From an uncultured Lachnospiraceae bacterium (GTDB lineage Bacteria > Bacillota > Clostridia > Lachnospirales > Lachnospiraceae): a DNA stretch of 42,118 bases. Both the position numbers and the translations under genes were made by a program. Positions within the stretch are counted from its first letter, which is position 1; every line of letters starts with the position of its first letter. The notes beneath the pieces were generated by a model. The model worked only from the letters and a program-made list of their open reading frames with translations, was not told where the DNA came from and made no database searches. Of the stretch, positions 1 through 8,101 are shown piece by piece. The stretch is taken from assembly GCA_910587635.1 (NCBI GenBank), contig CAJUNB010000034.1, positions 1 to 42,118 of the forward strand. The letters are read 5' to 3'.

Positions 1-142
1 CTCTGACCCTGACCATAGATATTTCGGTAATTTACAAGGAGGACGATTGAGGCGTACTGGACGTACGCTGATTGAGGACAACGCAGAAAATTACCGAAAT
101 ATCATGGTTCAGGGCGTGTGTGCCCTTGTCTACTGAGGGTAT
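1..142. repeat. Palindromic intergenic repeat, truncated by the window start
   Basis: A perfect 16-bp inverted repeat (18-33 pairs with 88-103) encloses a small hairpin (52-57 with 63-68) bordered by two direct copies of GATTGAGG (45-52 and 70-77). The outer arms continue as CCCTGACCAT (8-17) against ATGGTTCAGGG (about 104-114). The tail at about 117-142, ending in ACTGAGGGTA, matches the end of a related element at 41593-41754, which lies in inverted orientation. The layout of a long stem, paired bulges and an inner hairpin suggests a cruciform or a folded RNA, but no function is recognised. Confidence 0.7.
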
Positions 143-243
143 CTATTGAAGTTTCCTCTTTTCAGATATAAATCTTTGCATTTTTTGTTTTTGAAATTCC
201 CTTTATCCGCAGTAGTTTCACATTTGAATCAGATAAGGAGAGA

Positions 244-528
244 ATGATGGAAAAAGATGTTTTAAATACAATTACAAAACATTTGACTGCAGAGAGATTT
301 GATAAAATTGTTTCTAATGATGAGACATATTTGAAAAAGCAGGATAAAATAGAAAAATATGCGAAACAGTTTGAGGAACTGGGTCTGTCAAAGGATCAAC
401 GTTTGATTATCGACAGGCTTCTGTCTGCAAATAATGAAAGCAACTACCGGTACAGTGAGCTGGCATATATGCAGGGATTTAAGGATTGCGTTGAACTGCT
501 GAAGACAATTGATTTGATTAAAGTATAA
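244..528 (+). CDS. Small unknown protein (possibly DUF6809-like)
   Basis: This encodes a 94-residue charged, probably helical protein with no signal peptide or membrane segment. The ribosome site AAGGAGAG ends two bases before ATG 244; a second ATG follows at 247. The C-terminal half (Y-x-x-L-A-Y-x-x-G-F-x-D) has the helical pattern seen in small Clostridia proteins annotated as DUF6809. That assignment is from memory of the pattern and is weak. The gene sits alone between the left-edge repeat and the deacetylase gene, with no clear terminator. I do not know its function. Confidence 0.65.
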   Translation: MMEKDVLNTITKHLTAERFDKIVSNDETYLKKQDKIEKYAKQFEELGLSKDQRLIIDRLLSANNESNYRYSELAYMQGFKDCVELLKTIDLIKV

Positions 529-655
529 TTTTAATTTACATACGTGGAAGACATTGGCATGGAAAGACAGACGGCTGCAGGAGGGACCTTGTGATTCTAG
601 GTCATGTTATATCTGCATATATTTTGGGAAAGAGAAAACAGAATGGCGGGGTAAC

Positions 656-1456
656 ATGATAAGTGAATATAAGGTGCTGGCCAGAATCGGATTTTTGTTT
701 GTCATGATGTATATGATAGGTGCAGGACTGGCAGGAGGCGTGAATGCGTGGAAAGAGACTTCTGCAGTTGTCCATGAGACAAAAGACTGGGGGCTTGGTT
801 TTGGAGAAAACGGACAGAAACCTACAGGAAATACAAGTGCCCAGGAGCTGAAAGAACAGGATGCCTATTACGTGGGAAATACGGATGAAAAGGTTATTTA
901 TCTGACGTTTGATGCGGGATTTGAAAATGGAAATACGCCGGAAATCCTGGATGCATTGAAGAAACATCGGGTTTCAGCTACATTTTTTGTCGTGGGCAAT
1001 TATCTGGATACAAGCCCGGAGCTTGTAAAGCGAATGGTAACAGAAGGGCATACGGTAGGAAATCATTCCTGGCATCATCCTGATATGACTACCCGGTCAG
1101 AGGAAGAGTTTGAACAGGAGCTGACGCTGCTGGAAGAGAAATACAGGGAAATTACCGGTGAGGAGCTCACAAAATATTATCGGCCTCCTCAGGGGAAGTA
1201 CAGTATGGCGACTCTCAAACATGCTCGTGAGATGGGCTATCGTACCTTTTTTTGGAGTCTTGCCTATGTAGACTGGCTGGAAGATGACCAGCCAACAAAA
1301 GAAGAGGCGTTTGAAAAATTGCTTGGCAGAATACATCCGGGGGCCATTGTACTGCTGCACAGTACATCAAGTACCAATGCACAGATTCTGGATGAACTTC
1401 TTTGCAAGTGGGAAGAGATGGGATATCAGATAAGGCCTCTTAGTGAAATAGAATAA
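656..1456 (+). CDS. pdaA: PdaA-like polysaccharide (peptidoglycan) deacetylase
   Basis: This is a carbohydrate esterase family 4 (NodB fold) enzyme of 266 residues, close to the 263 of Bacillus PdaA, which deacetylates N-acetylmuramic acid during muramic-delta-lactam formation in the spore cortex. Visible motifs are TFDAG (84-88, catalytic Asp region), GNHSWHHPD (135-143, metal-binding His pair), RPPQG (176-180) and LLHS (233-236). A membrane segment or uncleaved signal lies at about 8-28. An upstream in-frame ATG at 554 would add 34 residues that do not resemble the family, so ATG 656 is preferred; neither start has a strong ribosome site. It converges on the GerA gene with only 12 bp between stop codons, fitting a sporulation theme. 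Confidence 0.88.
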   Translation: MISEYKVLARIGFLFVMMYMIGAGLAGGVNAWKETSAVVHETKDWGLGFGENGQKPTGNTSAQELKEQDAYYVGNTDEKVIYLTFDAGFENGNTPEILDALKKHRVSATFFVVGNYLDTSPELVKRMVTEGHTVGNHSWHHPDMTTRSEEEFEQELTLLEEKYREITGEELTKYYRPPQGKYSMATLKHAREMGYRTFFWSLAYVDWLEDDQPTKEEAFEKLLGRIHPGAIVLLHSTSSTNAQILDELLCKWEEMGYQIRPLSEIE

Positions 1457-1468
1457 TTGTCATGGGTA

Positions 1469-2917
1469 TTACGGATTTTTCCGTTCTCTTTTCCATACAT
1501 TGCTGGGTTGCGCTTTGTAAGTGGGCCGTCTGAAAAACAGGGTGATAAGGGCCTGTTTGTTGAAAGGATACAGAGGCCAGAAAAAGCTCTTCCCTGCAAA
1601 AGACGGGGTCGTCAGAATGGACAGCAAGATAAGGCAGCTTCCGATGAGAAAACCCCAGAAACCAAAGACACCTGTCGTTATGAGTAGAAAAATGCGATAA
1701 CAGCGAAGGCCTTCGGCGAAGGCGGTACTGTAAAGCGCCAAAGAAGAAAGCATAGAAGCAGCAGTATAGAACATAACTTCCAGAGAGACCCAGTGCAGGT
1801 CAATGGCCACATCACTCAGAATCAGACCGCCTACGATGGAAACAGAGCCTGCGTAAGAAGAAGGACTGTGAGAAGCGGAGTATTGAAAGAGATCCAGCGC
1901 CAGTTCTGCAAACAGTGTATACATAAAAAGTCTGCTGCTGCTCACTTGCTCTACAGGAAACAGAGAAAAGGTATCAGCGATATCCGGGAAATAGGAACCA
2001 ATTAACAAAAAAACAGGTAACAGGAACAGACTGATAAAGATGCAGAAAAAGCGGAGCAAGCGGCTGTAACTGCCCACGATAGGACTTTTATAATAGTCTT
2101 CGGGACTTTGGGTAAACTGGAAAATCGTACTTGGCAGAATCAGAGCAAAAGGAGAATTGTCTACCAGGAGAAGCAGGTTTCCTTCCATAAGGTAGCTGCA
2201 TGCCACGTCAGGACGTTGTGTCTGCTGGATACTGGGCAGTGGATGATACCATTTTTTTGGTACAAGAAGTTCTTCCAGACTTTTGGCTCCCATGGTGAGA
2301 GAGGTTACCTTCAGACTGTCCAGGTGTGCGTGCAGTTTTTCCAGAAGGACATTGTCCACATAGCCGTCTATGTAGGCGATGGCTACATCTGTACGACTGT
2401 CTGTACCGATGGATTTGATAGAAAAAGTAAGTCGGGGGTCTCTTATCCTGCGCCGGATTAGATTGGAATTGGAGAGCATAGTCTCCACGAAACCGTCCCG
2501 GGAGCCGAGTGTGACTCGTTCCGTATCCGGTTCTGATACGCTCCTTGTAGGGTACGTTCTTGTGTCCAGTAATATGGCACTGGAGAAACCATCCACAAAG
2601 AGAACAGAAGGACCGCTGAGGACAGAAAAGACAATTTTATCCCAGTCATCGGTGAGTTCTGCTTGGGCGAATCCGATTTTTGATTCCATATAGAGAGAAA
2701 TATCCTGAATGGAATCCTCCTTCATATAGAGAGGATTTTGCAAGTCAGAAAAGATTTCCTGCAGCACTTCTGTTTTACACATTCCATTGATACCCAGGAA
2801 CCAGGCTTTTGTCCTGCCTAGGTACAGGTCTCTTGTAATCAAATCAAAACTTTTGCCTACGGGAAAGATCCTGCAGGCTTCTTTTTTATTACATTCGAGG
2901 GAAGTTGATAAGTTCAT
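1469..2917 (-). CDS. GerA/SpoVAF-family spore germination protein
   Basis: This is a 482-residue member of the GerA family, the A-type subunit of spore germinant receptors, which sit in the inner spore membrane. It has a soluble N-terminal half (about 1-270) and a membrane half (about 285-460). The family hallmark near residues 138-160 is visible: GSRDGFVE, then N-LIRRRI-RDPRL. In the membrane half, ILPSTIFQF and PEDYY also fit the family. The gene is alone: no GerB (amino-acid permease-like) or GerC (lipoprotein) partner lies beside it. That favours the SpoVAF type or an orphan GerA over a complete receptor operon; the two cannot be separated by eye. Confidence 0.88.
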   Translation of the reverse strand: MNLSTSLECNKKEACRIFPVGKSFDLITRDLYLGRTKAWFLGINGMCKTEVLQEIFSDLQNPLYMKEDSIQDISLYMESKIGFAQAELTDDWDKIVFSVLSGPSVLFVDGFSSAILLDTRTYPTRSVSEPDTERVTLGSRDGFVETMLSNSNLIRRRIRDPRLTFSIKSIGTDSRTDVAIAYIDGYVDNVLLEKLHAHLDSLKVTSLTMGAKSLEELLVPKKWYHPLPSIQQTQRPDVACSYLMEGNLLLLVDNSPFALILPSTIFQFTQSPEDYYKSPIVGSYSRLLRFFCIFISLFLLPVFLLIGSYFPDIADTFSLFPVEQVSSSRLFMYTLFAELALDLFQYSASHSPSSYAGSVSIVGGLILSDVAIDLHWVSLEVMFYTAASMLSSLALYSTAFAEGLRCYRIFLLITTGVFGFWGFLIGSCLILLSILTTPSFAGKSFFWPLYPFNKQALITLFFRRPTYKAQPSNVWKRERKNP

Positions 2918-3058
2918 AGTAAGAGGTACCTTCCATAGATTCGTATTCTATTTTCTGTTTCCTGAGTGAATTTTATACAGAGAAAAAGTGAATTGTACAG
3001 TTTGCACAAAAAAAGTATGGAATCAGGCGGAAAATAATAAAATATGCAAAACAAAGTG
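2918..3058. other. Intergenic region upstream of the GerA gene
   Basis: A/T-rich spacer between the minus-strand GerA gene and the plus-strand PTS promoter. It should hold the GerA promoter, probably of a forespore sigma factor, but I see no site I can defend. No gene is visible. Confidence 0.4.
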
Positions 3059-3087
3059 TTGACATAAAAGGATAATATTGGTATAAT
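3059..3087 (+). promoter_or_regulatory. Sigma-A promoter of the PTS operon
   Basis: Consensus TTGACA (3059-3064), a 17-bp spacer and consensus TATAAT (3082-3087). Both hexamers are perfect, so initiation should be strong and control falls on the leader RNA. Transcription would start near 3094 and give a leader of about 190 nt before the antiterminator gene. Confidence 0.88.
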
Positions 3088-3114
3088 CATTTCAATTAAA
3101 TAGTCCATGTAAAA

Positions 3115-3141
3115 GGATTGTTACTGGAAACAGGCAAAACC
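3115..3141 (+). promoter_or_regulatory. RAT: ribonucleic antiterminator for a BglG/LicT-family protein
   Basis: GGATTGTTACTGG, then AAACAGGCAAAACC, matches the classic RAT hairpin bound by BglG, SacY and LicT. Its 3' part AAACC (3137-3141) is also the 5' foot of the terminator stem at 3137-3188, so the two folds exclude each other. Binding of the antiterminator encoded at 3285 would stabilise the RAT and allow read-through into the PTS genes. Confidence 0.9.
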
Positions 3142-3193
3142 GGATTTGATAAATTAATCAGAGAAGATTGATTTGTGGAATTTGGTTTTTTTT
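3137..3193 (+). terminator. Leader terminator overlapping the RAT
   Basis: Arms 3137-3159 and 3166-3188 form a stem of about 23 pairs with one G-G mismatch and several G-U pairs, a loop of six bases and a run of T at 3186-3193. It is an intrinsic terminator in the leader RNA. Because its foot is shared with the RAT, it is the off state of the switch. Confidence 0.88.
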
Positions 3194-3234
3194 ATTCTAT
3201 AGGAAACTGGTTTGTATTTCCTGTAGAATAAAAA
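3190..3234. repeat. TTCTATAGGA-type palindrome
   Basis: TTTTATTCTATAGGAAA (3190-3206) is matched by an inverted copy at 3217-3233 with one mismatch. It lies just after the leader terminator. Related palindromes occur at 8132-8171 and 26727-26768, and a longer relative at 25991-26094, so this is a dispersed repeat family rather than a site special to this operon. Confidence 0.75.
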
Positions 3235-3284
3235 CAGTATGCGTATTTGTGCATTTTTTACAGGATTATGGAGAGGGATAAAAA

Positions 3285-4127
3285 TTGATAATTGAGCGAA
3301 TCATAAATAACAATGTAGTCAGCGCTCTGGATGAAGATGGAAAAGAAATAGTAGTCATGGGAAATGGAATCGGCTTTGGAAAAAAGAAGGGACAGACCTG
3401 TGATGAAAACCGTATTGAAAAGGTATTCCATATGGAGGACGAGAGAGTCCTGAGCCAGTTTAAAGATTTGCTTGCGAAGCTTCCATTAGAGTATATTCAG
3501 GTATCTTACGATATCATTTCCTATGCGAAGCAGGAGCTGGGAGTTAAGCTGAACCAGAATGTGTATATTACGCTGACAGATCATATCAGTTTTGCACTGG
3601 AACGTTTGAGTGACGGCATGACTTTTACAAACGCACTACACAGTGAAATCAGACGTTTTTATCCTACAGAATATTCGGTGGGAATTCATGCCCTGCACCT
3701 GATTAAGGAAAAAACTGGGATTTCACTCCCCGAGGATGAGGCGGCGTCCATTGCTCTCCATCTTGTGAATGCAGAACTGAATTTACAGATGCGGGATATC
3801 TGGGTACTGACAAATATGATCGGTAAAATGATGGATGTGATTGTACAGTATTTACCGATATTGAAGGAAGAAAGCCTGGAGATGGATTGGCTGTTGTCAT
3901 ATCTGAAGTTTGTGACATGTCGGGTCCTGATGATGAAACCTTTGAAGGAAAAAGGAGATGAAGGGTTATATCGCTATCTGCAGAGTAACTGCCCGGAATT
4001 GATGGAAGGGGTAGAGAGTATTGCAGGAATGCTGCAGGAGGAGTACGGATGCCATATGACGGAAGAAGAGCAATTATATCTTGGAGTAAGTTTGAAAAGG
4101 ATCAAAGATCTTTACAGTGAGATGTAA
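3285..4127 (+). CDS. licT: BglG/LicT-family transcription antiterminator
   Basis: This 280-residue RNA-binding regulator prevents termination at the leader RAT. Domains are a CAT RNA-binding domain (1-56), PRD1 (about 65-170) and PRD2 (about 171-278). The start is TTG 3285, with GGAGAGGGA just upstream; the product opens IIERIINNN, the normal CAT start. PRD1 keeps both regulatory histidines (H100 in TDHISFALERL and H159 in IALHLVNAEL), at the same numbers as in LicT. In PRD2 the equivalent positions are Y206 (SYLKF, normally THLKF) and S269 (LGVSLKRI), so both are lost. It is the first gene of the PTS operon, 14 bp before crr. The symbol names the family; a GlcT-like role is equally possible. 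Confidence 0.9.
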   Translation: MIIERIINNNVVSALDEDGKEIVVMGNGIGFGKKKGQTCDENRIEKVFHMEDERVLSQFKDLLAKLPLEYIQVSYDIISYAKQELGVKLNQNVYITLTDHISFALERLSDGMTFTNALHSEIRRFYPTEYSVGIHALHLIKEKTGISLPEDEAASIALHLVNAELNLQMRDIWVLTNMIGKMMDVIVQYLPILKEESLEMDWLLSYLKFVTCRVLMMKPLKEKGDEGLYRYLQSNCPELMEGVESIAGMLQEEYGCHMTEEEQLYLGVSLKRIKDLYSEM

Positions 4128-4141
4128 AGAAAGGAGAAGAC

Positions 4142-4627
4142 ATGGGATTTTTGGATGGGGTTTTTAAGAAAAAGGATTTGGAAATAGGTTCACCGGCAAA
4201 AGGTAAATGCGTCAGTATCAAAACGGTACCGGATCCTACATTTAGTGAAGAGATTCTTGGAAAGGGAGTAGCGGTTGAGCCGTCAGAAGGGAAATTTTAT
4301 GCACCTGCAGATGGAAAGATCAGCACATTGTTCGCTACAAAACATGCGGTAGGAGTAACTACTGCGGAAGGAGCAGAAATTCTGATCCATGTGGGATTGG
4401 ATACTGTAAATCTGAAAGGGGAGCATTTCACGGCGCATGTGGAAGAGGGAGCGGCGGTGAAAAAGGGTGCTCTGCTTTTGGAGGCAGATTTAGAGGCGAT
4501 AGCAGCGGCTGGTTATAAGACGATTACACCGATTTTGATCTGCAATACCGGAGATTTCAAAGAGGTAGTTCCGGGAGAAGAGAGAATGGTGTCCCCGGGA
4601 GACAGTGTACTTTCCATTAAATTATAG
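4142..4627 (+). CDS. crr: PTS sugar transporter subunit IIA, glucose type
   Basis: This is a free-standing 161-residue EIIA(Glc)-family domain. It accepts phosphate from HPr and passes it to EIIB, here the C-terminal domain of the 6622 gene. The active histidine is H83 in ILIHVGLDTVNLKG, and the partner histidine is H68 in TKHAVGV; both match the glucose family. The remaining fold landmarks (SPAKG, APADGKI and the GDSVLSIKL end) are present. Ribosome site AAGGAG lies before ATG 4142. It is second in the operon, with ptsI starting 13 bp after its stop. Confidence 0.93.
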   Translation: MGFLDGVFKKKDLEIGSPAKGKCVSIKTVPDPTFSEEILGKGVAVEPSEGKFYAPADGKISTLFATKHAVGVTTAEGAEILIHVGLDTVNLKGEHFTAHVEEGAAVKKGALLLEADLEAIAAAGYKTITPILICNTGDFKEVVPGEERMVSPGDSVLSIKL

Positions 4628-4640
4628 AAAGGACGATATC

Positions 4641-6257
4641 ATGAAAGCTTATCGGGGAAAAAGTGTGTTGCACGGAATTGCGATCGGAAAACTGTATGTA
4701 ATAGAAAAAAAAGAGAGCAGTTGGACAAAAACGACGATAGCAGATGCTGACAGGGAAATAGCCAGATTTCAGAGAGCCAGAGAAGAGGCGCAGACAGAAC
4801 TGGATGAGCTGTATCAAGAAGCCCTGGAACAGGTGGGCGAAGAAAATGCCATGATTTTCGATGTGCATAAGATGATGCTGGAAGATCTGGACTATATCGA
4901 AGGAGTAGAGAATCGTATCAGGACGGAAATGGTCAACGCAGAGTACGCAGTCACTGTAACAGGAGAAGAGTTTTCGGCTGTCTTCTCCTCTATGGATGAC
5001 GAATATATGAAGGCGAGAGCGGCGGATGTGATCGATATATCCGGCAGAGTAGTTAAAATCCTGGAAGGCCGGGAGGATGCGGAACTGCATACGAAAGAGG
5101 CAGTTATTGTACTGGCAGATGATCTGTCTCCCAGTGAGACGATTCAGATGGATAAATCCAAGATTCTTGCTATTGTTACAAAACATGGTTCTGCCAATTC
5201 CCATACGGCGATACTGGCCCGGTCTTTGAATATTCCTTCTCTTGTCAATACAGAGATTGACATCACAAAAGATTATCATGGGAAGGGGGCAGTCGTGGAT
5301 GGTGTGGAAGGTGTTCTGTACATAGAACCGGATGCACAGACACTGTCAGTTAAGGAAAAAGAACAGGCTAAAATTCAAGAAAACGCAGAGAAACTAAGGC
5401 TGCTCATTGGCAAGGAAAACAGAACAAAGGATGGAAGAACGATCAACCTGTACGCCAATATGGGCAATGTAGAAGATGTGGATAAGGTACTGCTAAATGA
5501 TGCAGGGGGTATCGGGCTTTTCAGAAGTGAATTTCTCTATCTTGGCAGGGAGGATTTTCCTACAGAAGAAGAACAGTTTACAGCTTATAAGGAAGTCGTA
5601 TCCCGTATGGAGGGTAAAAAAGTCATTATCCGTACACTGGATATCGGTGCGGATAAGAAAGCAGATTATTTTGGCTTGGATGCAGAAGAAAATCCTGCCC
5701 TTGGCTATCGGGCTATTCGTATCTGCCTGACAAGGCCTGAGATTTTTAAAACGCAGCTTCGGGCTATATACAGAGCTTCGGCCTTTGGGACTGTGGCGAT
5801 TATGTTCCCGATGATAATATCTGTGGAAGAGATACGTAAAATCAAGGGTATTGTGGAAGAGGTGAGGACAGAGCTGCAGAAAGAGGATATTTCGTATGGG
5901 GATGTGGAACTGGGCATCATGATAGAGACGCCTGCAGCGGCTCTTCTCAGCGATGAACTTGCCAAAGAGGTTTCCTTTTTCAGTATCGGGACCAACGATC
6001 TGACTCAGTATACTCTGGCTATTGACCGACAAAATCAAAAGCTGGAACCCTTTTATGACTCCCATCATCCGGCAGTGCTGAAGCTGATTGAAATGACGAT
6101 ACAAAATGGGCATAAAGAAGGCATCTGGGTAGGTATTTGCGGTGAGCTGGCGGCGGATGATACATTGACAGAGACATTCCTCGACATGGGATTGGATGAA
6201 TTGTCAGTTTCTCCTGTTTATATCTTACAGCTGCGGGAAAAGATAAGAAGTCTGTAA
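4641..6257 (+). CDS. ptsI: PTS enzyme I (phosphoenolpyruvate-protein phosphotransferase)
   Basis: Enzyme I takes phosphate from phosphoenolpyruvate and passes it to HPr. The 538-residue protein has an N-terminal HPr-binding and phospho-His part and a C-terminal PEP-binding TIM barrel. The phosphorylated histidine is about H188 in GSANSHTAILARS; barrel motifs include GLFRSEFLY, RTLDIGADK, ENPALGYRAIRI, SIGTNDLTQY and the GICGELAAD cysteine. An upstream in-frame ATG at 4605 lies inside crr; ATG 4641 has AAAGGA eight bases before it and begins MKAYRGKSVLHGIAIG, as the family does. It is third in the operon. Confidence 0.95.
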   Translation: MKAYRGKSVLHGIAIGKLYVIEKKESSWTKTTIADADREIARFQRAREEAQTELDELYQEALEQVGEENAMIFDVHKMMLEDLDYIEGVENRIRTEMVNAEYAVTVTGEEFSAVFSSMDDEYMKARAADVIDISGRVVKILEGREDAELHTKEAVIVLADDLSPSETIQMDKSKILAIVTKHGSANSHTAILARSLNIPSLVNTEIDITKDYHGKGAVVDGVEGVLYIEPDAQTLSVKEKEQAKIQENAEKLRLLIGKENRTKDGRTINLYANMGNVEDVDKVLLNDAGGIGLFRSEFLYLGREDFPTEEEQFTAYKEVVSRMEGKKVIIRTLDIGADKKADYFGLDAEENPALGYRAIRICLTRPEIFKTQLRAIYRASAFGTVAIMFPMIISVEEIRKIKGIVEEVRTELQKEDISYGDVELGIMIETPAAALLSDELAKEVSFFSIGTNDLTQYTLAIDRQNQKLEPFYDSHHPAVLKLIEMTIQNGHKEGIWVGICGELAADDTLTETFLDMGLDELSVSPVYILQLREKIRSL

Positions 6258-6299
6258 AAATACAGAATATAAAAATAAGAGGTGAAAGGAGATAGTATC

Positions 6300-6563
6300 A
6301 TGAAAACAATAGAATATGTCATTACGGATCCTGTGGGGGTCCATGCGAGACCTGCAGGTTTGCTTGTGAAAAAGGCGGCATCTTACAAAAGTAATATTAT
6401 GCTGAAAAATATGGAAACAGGGAAAAGTGCAGATGCAAAACGTATCATGAGTGTTATGTCTCTCGGTGTAAAACAGGGCAATAAGATAGAACTGAGTATC
6501 GAGGGAGAAGATGAGGATGCGGCCAGCAGTGGGTTGGAGGATTTCTTGAAAGAGAACCTGTAA
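6300..6563 (+). CDS. ptsH: HPr-family phosphocarrier protein
   Basis: HPr carries phosphate from enzyme I to EIIA. The 87-residue protein has H15 in VGVHARPAG, the site phosphorylated by enzyme I. Start ATG 6300 follows GAAAGGA by nine bases; the earlier in-frame ATG 6282 would add six residues and misplace H15. At the site where HPr kinase phosphorylates serine (KSIMGVMSLG in typical Gram-positive HPr) it has KRIMSVMSLG, so arginine 48 replaces the serine. This variant should not take part in CcpA catabolite repression. It sits between ptsI and ptsG in the operon. Confidence 0.93.
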   Translation: MKTIEYVITDPVGVHARPAGLLVKKAASYKSNIMLKNMETGKSADAKRIMSVMSLGVKQGNKIELSIEGEDEDAASSGLEDFLKENL

Positions 6564-6621
6564 CTATAAATGAAAGTAACATTCTGAGCCAGGACAGAAT
6601 GAAAGAAAGGGGCAGTTAATT

Positions 6622-8070
6622 ATGATGAAGTATTTACAGAAACTTGGAAAATCCCTGATGCTCCCGGTAGCCTGCTTACCCGTTTGTGGTATTTTGATGG
6701 GCGTTGGATATGCATTATCACCGAACGCTATGCAGGGGGGGGATATCGTTGGTGTTCTGCCAATGATAGGTTTCTTCCTAATCAAAGCAGGAGGGGCTTT
6801 GATTGACAATATGTCATGGCTGTTCGCAATTGGTGTAGCTTTTGGTATGTCAGATGATAATGATGGTGCAGCAGGCCTTGCAGGTCTTGTATCATGGCTG
6901 ATGATTACGAATCTGCTTTCATCGGGAGTTATCGCTACATTGACAGGCGCTGAAGCACATGCGGCATTTGGCAAGATTCAGAATCAGTTTATCGGTATTT
7001 TAGCCGGTGTTATTGGTTCTGTATGTTATAACAAATTTAAAAATACAAAACTTCCGGATGCGCTTGCATTTTTCTCCGGTAAGAGATGTGTTGCCATTAT
7101 CACGGCAGTTGTTTCTATTATTGTAGCTGGTGTTCTGTTCTTTGTATGGCCGCTGGTTTATTCGGGTCTGGTAGCCCTTGGTTCCGGTATTCAGGGTCTG
7201 GGCGCAGTAGGTTCCGGTATCTATGCTTTCCTGAACCGTCTCCTCATTCCGTTTGGTTTGCACCATGCACTGAACTCGGTATTCTGGTTTGACGCTATTG
7301 GCATCAATGACCTTGGTAATTTCTGGGGCAATACAGGTACACTTGGTCAGACAGGTATGTATATGGCAGGATTCTTCCCGTCCATGATGTTTGGTCTTCC
7401 GGCAGCAGCACTTGCAATCGTACATTGTGCAAAACCGGAAAAGAGAAAAACGGCAGCAGGTATTATGGGTGCGGCAGCTCTCTGCTCTTTCATCTGCGGC
7501 GTTACAGAGCCATTTGAATTTGCATTTATGTTCCTTGCTCCTGCTCTGTATCTGGTATATGCAATTCTTTACGGTATTTTTGCCGGTGTTTCTGTAGCAC
7601 TTGGCTTCCGGGCAGGTTTCTCTTTCTCGGCAGGACTTACCGACCTGATCTTCAGTTCTCAGCTTCCGCTGGCACAGAAGGTATGGTTGATTCTTCCGCT
7701 TGGTATTGCGGCGGCAATTATTTTCTATCTCGTATTCCGCTTTGCGATTACCAGATTTGATCTGAAGACACCTGGACGTGAAGATGACGATATCAGTGCT
7801 GACGAAATGAATGCAACGTTGGCAAACAATGATTTCACAAGAGTGGCAGAGATCATTCTGACAGGCCTTGGGGGAAGAGAGAATGTAACTTCTCTGGATA
7901 ACTGCGTTACAAGACTTCGTCTTGAAGTAAAAGATTATACAGCAGTAGATGAGGCAAAGATCAAATCAGCAGGCATTTCTGGAATTATCAGACCGAGCAA
8001 GAGTTCTGTACAAGTCATCGTAGGAACAAAGGTCCAGTTCGTAGCTGATGAAATGAAAAAGATGCTGTAA
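6622..8070 (+). CDS. ptsG: PTS transporter subunit EIICB, glucose/N-acetylglucosamine family
   Basis: This is the membrane permease and final phosphotransfer step of the operon, 482 residues. An EIIC domain of about ten hydrophobic segments (1-385) is followed by a linker and an EIIB domain (about 405-482). The EIIB active cysteine is C428 in LDNCVTRLRLEV. EIIC landmarks include FGLHHALNSVFWF and GVTEPFEFAFMF, typical of the glucose superfamily. Glucose, N-acetylglucosamine and maltose members look alike at this level, so the symbol marks the family and not a proven substrate. ATG 6622 follows AAGGGG by nine bases. The EIIA it needs is crr at 4142. Confidence 0.9.
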   Translation: MMKYLQKLGKSLMLPVACLPVCGILMGVGYALSPNAMQGGDIVGVLPMIGFFLIKAGGALIDNMSWLFAIGVAFGMSDDNDGAAGLAGLVSWLMITNLLSSGVIATLTGAEAHAAFGKIQNQFIGILAGVIGSVCYNKFKNTKLPDALAFFSGKRCVAIITAVVSIIVAGVLFFVWPLVYSGLVALGSGIQGLGAVGSGIYAFLNRLLIPFGLHHALNSVFWFDAIGINDLGNFWGNTGTLGQTGMYMAGFFPSMMFGLPAAALAIVHCAKPEKRKTAAGIMGAAALCSFICGVTEPFEFAFMFLAPALYLVYAILYGIFAGVSVALGFRAGFSFSAGLTDLIFSSQLPLAQKVWLILPLGIAAAIIFYLVFRFAITRFDLKTPGREDDDISADEMNATLANNDFTRVAEIILTGLGGRENVTSLDNCVTRLRLEVKDYTAVDEAKIKSAGISGIIRPSKSSVQVIVGTKVQFVADEMKKML

Positions 8071-8101
8071 CAGATAACTGAATAATCTGAAAAAACCTGG
8101 C

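Noticed and set aside
244..528. Toxin or antitoxin gene
   Set aside because: There is no second small gene beside it, and the composition gives no support.
4617..5279. Long open frame on the minus strand within ptsI
   Set aside because: It is a shadow of the real gene, with no ribosome site and no family resemblance; the same holds for the other minus-strand frames inside polA, smc and plsX.
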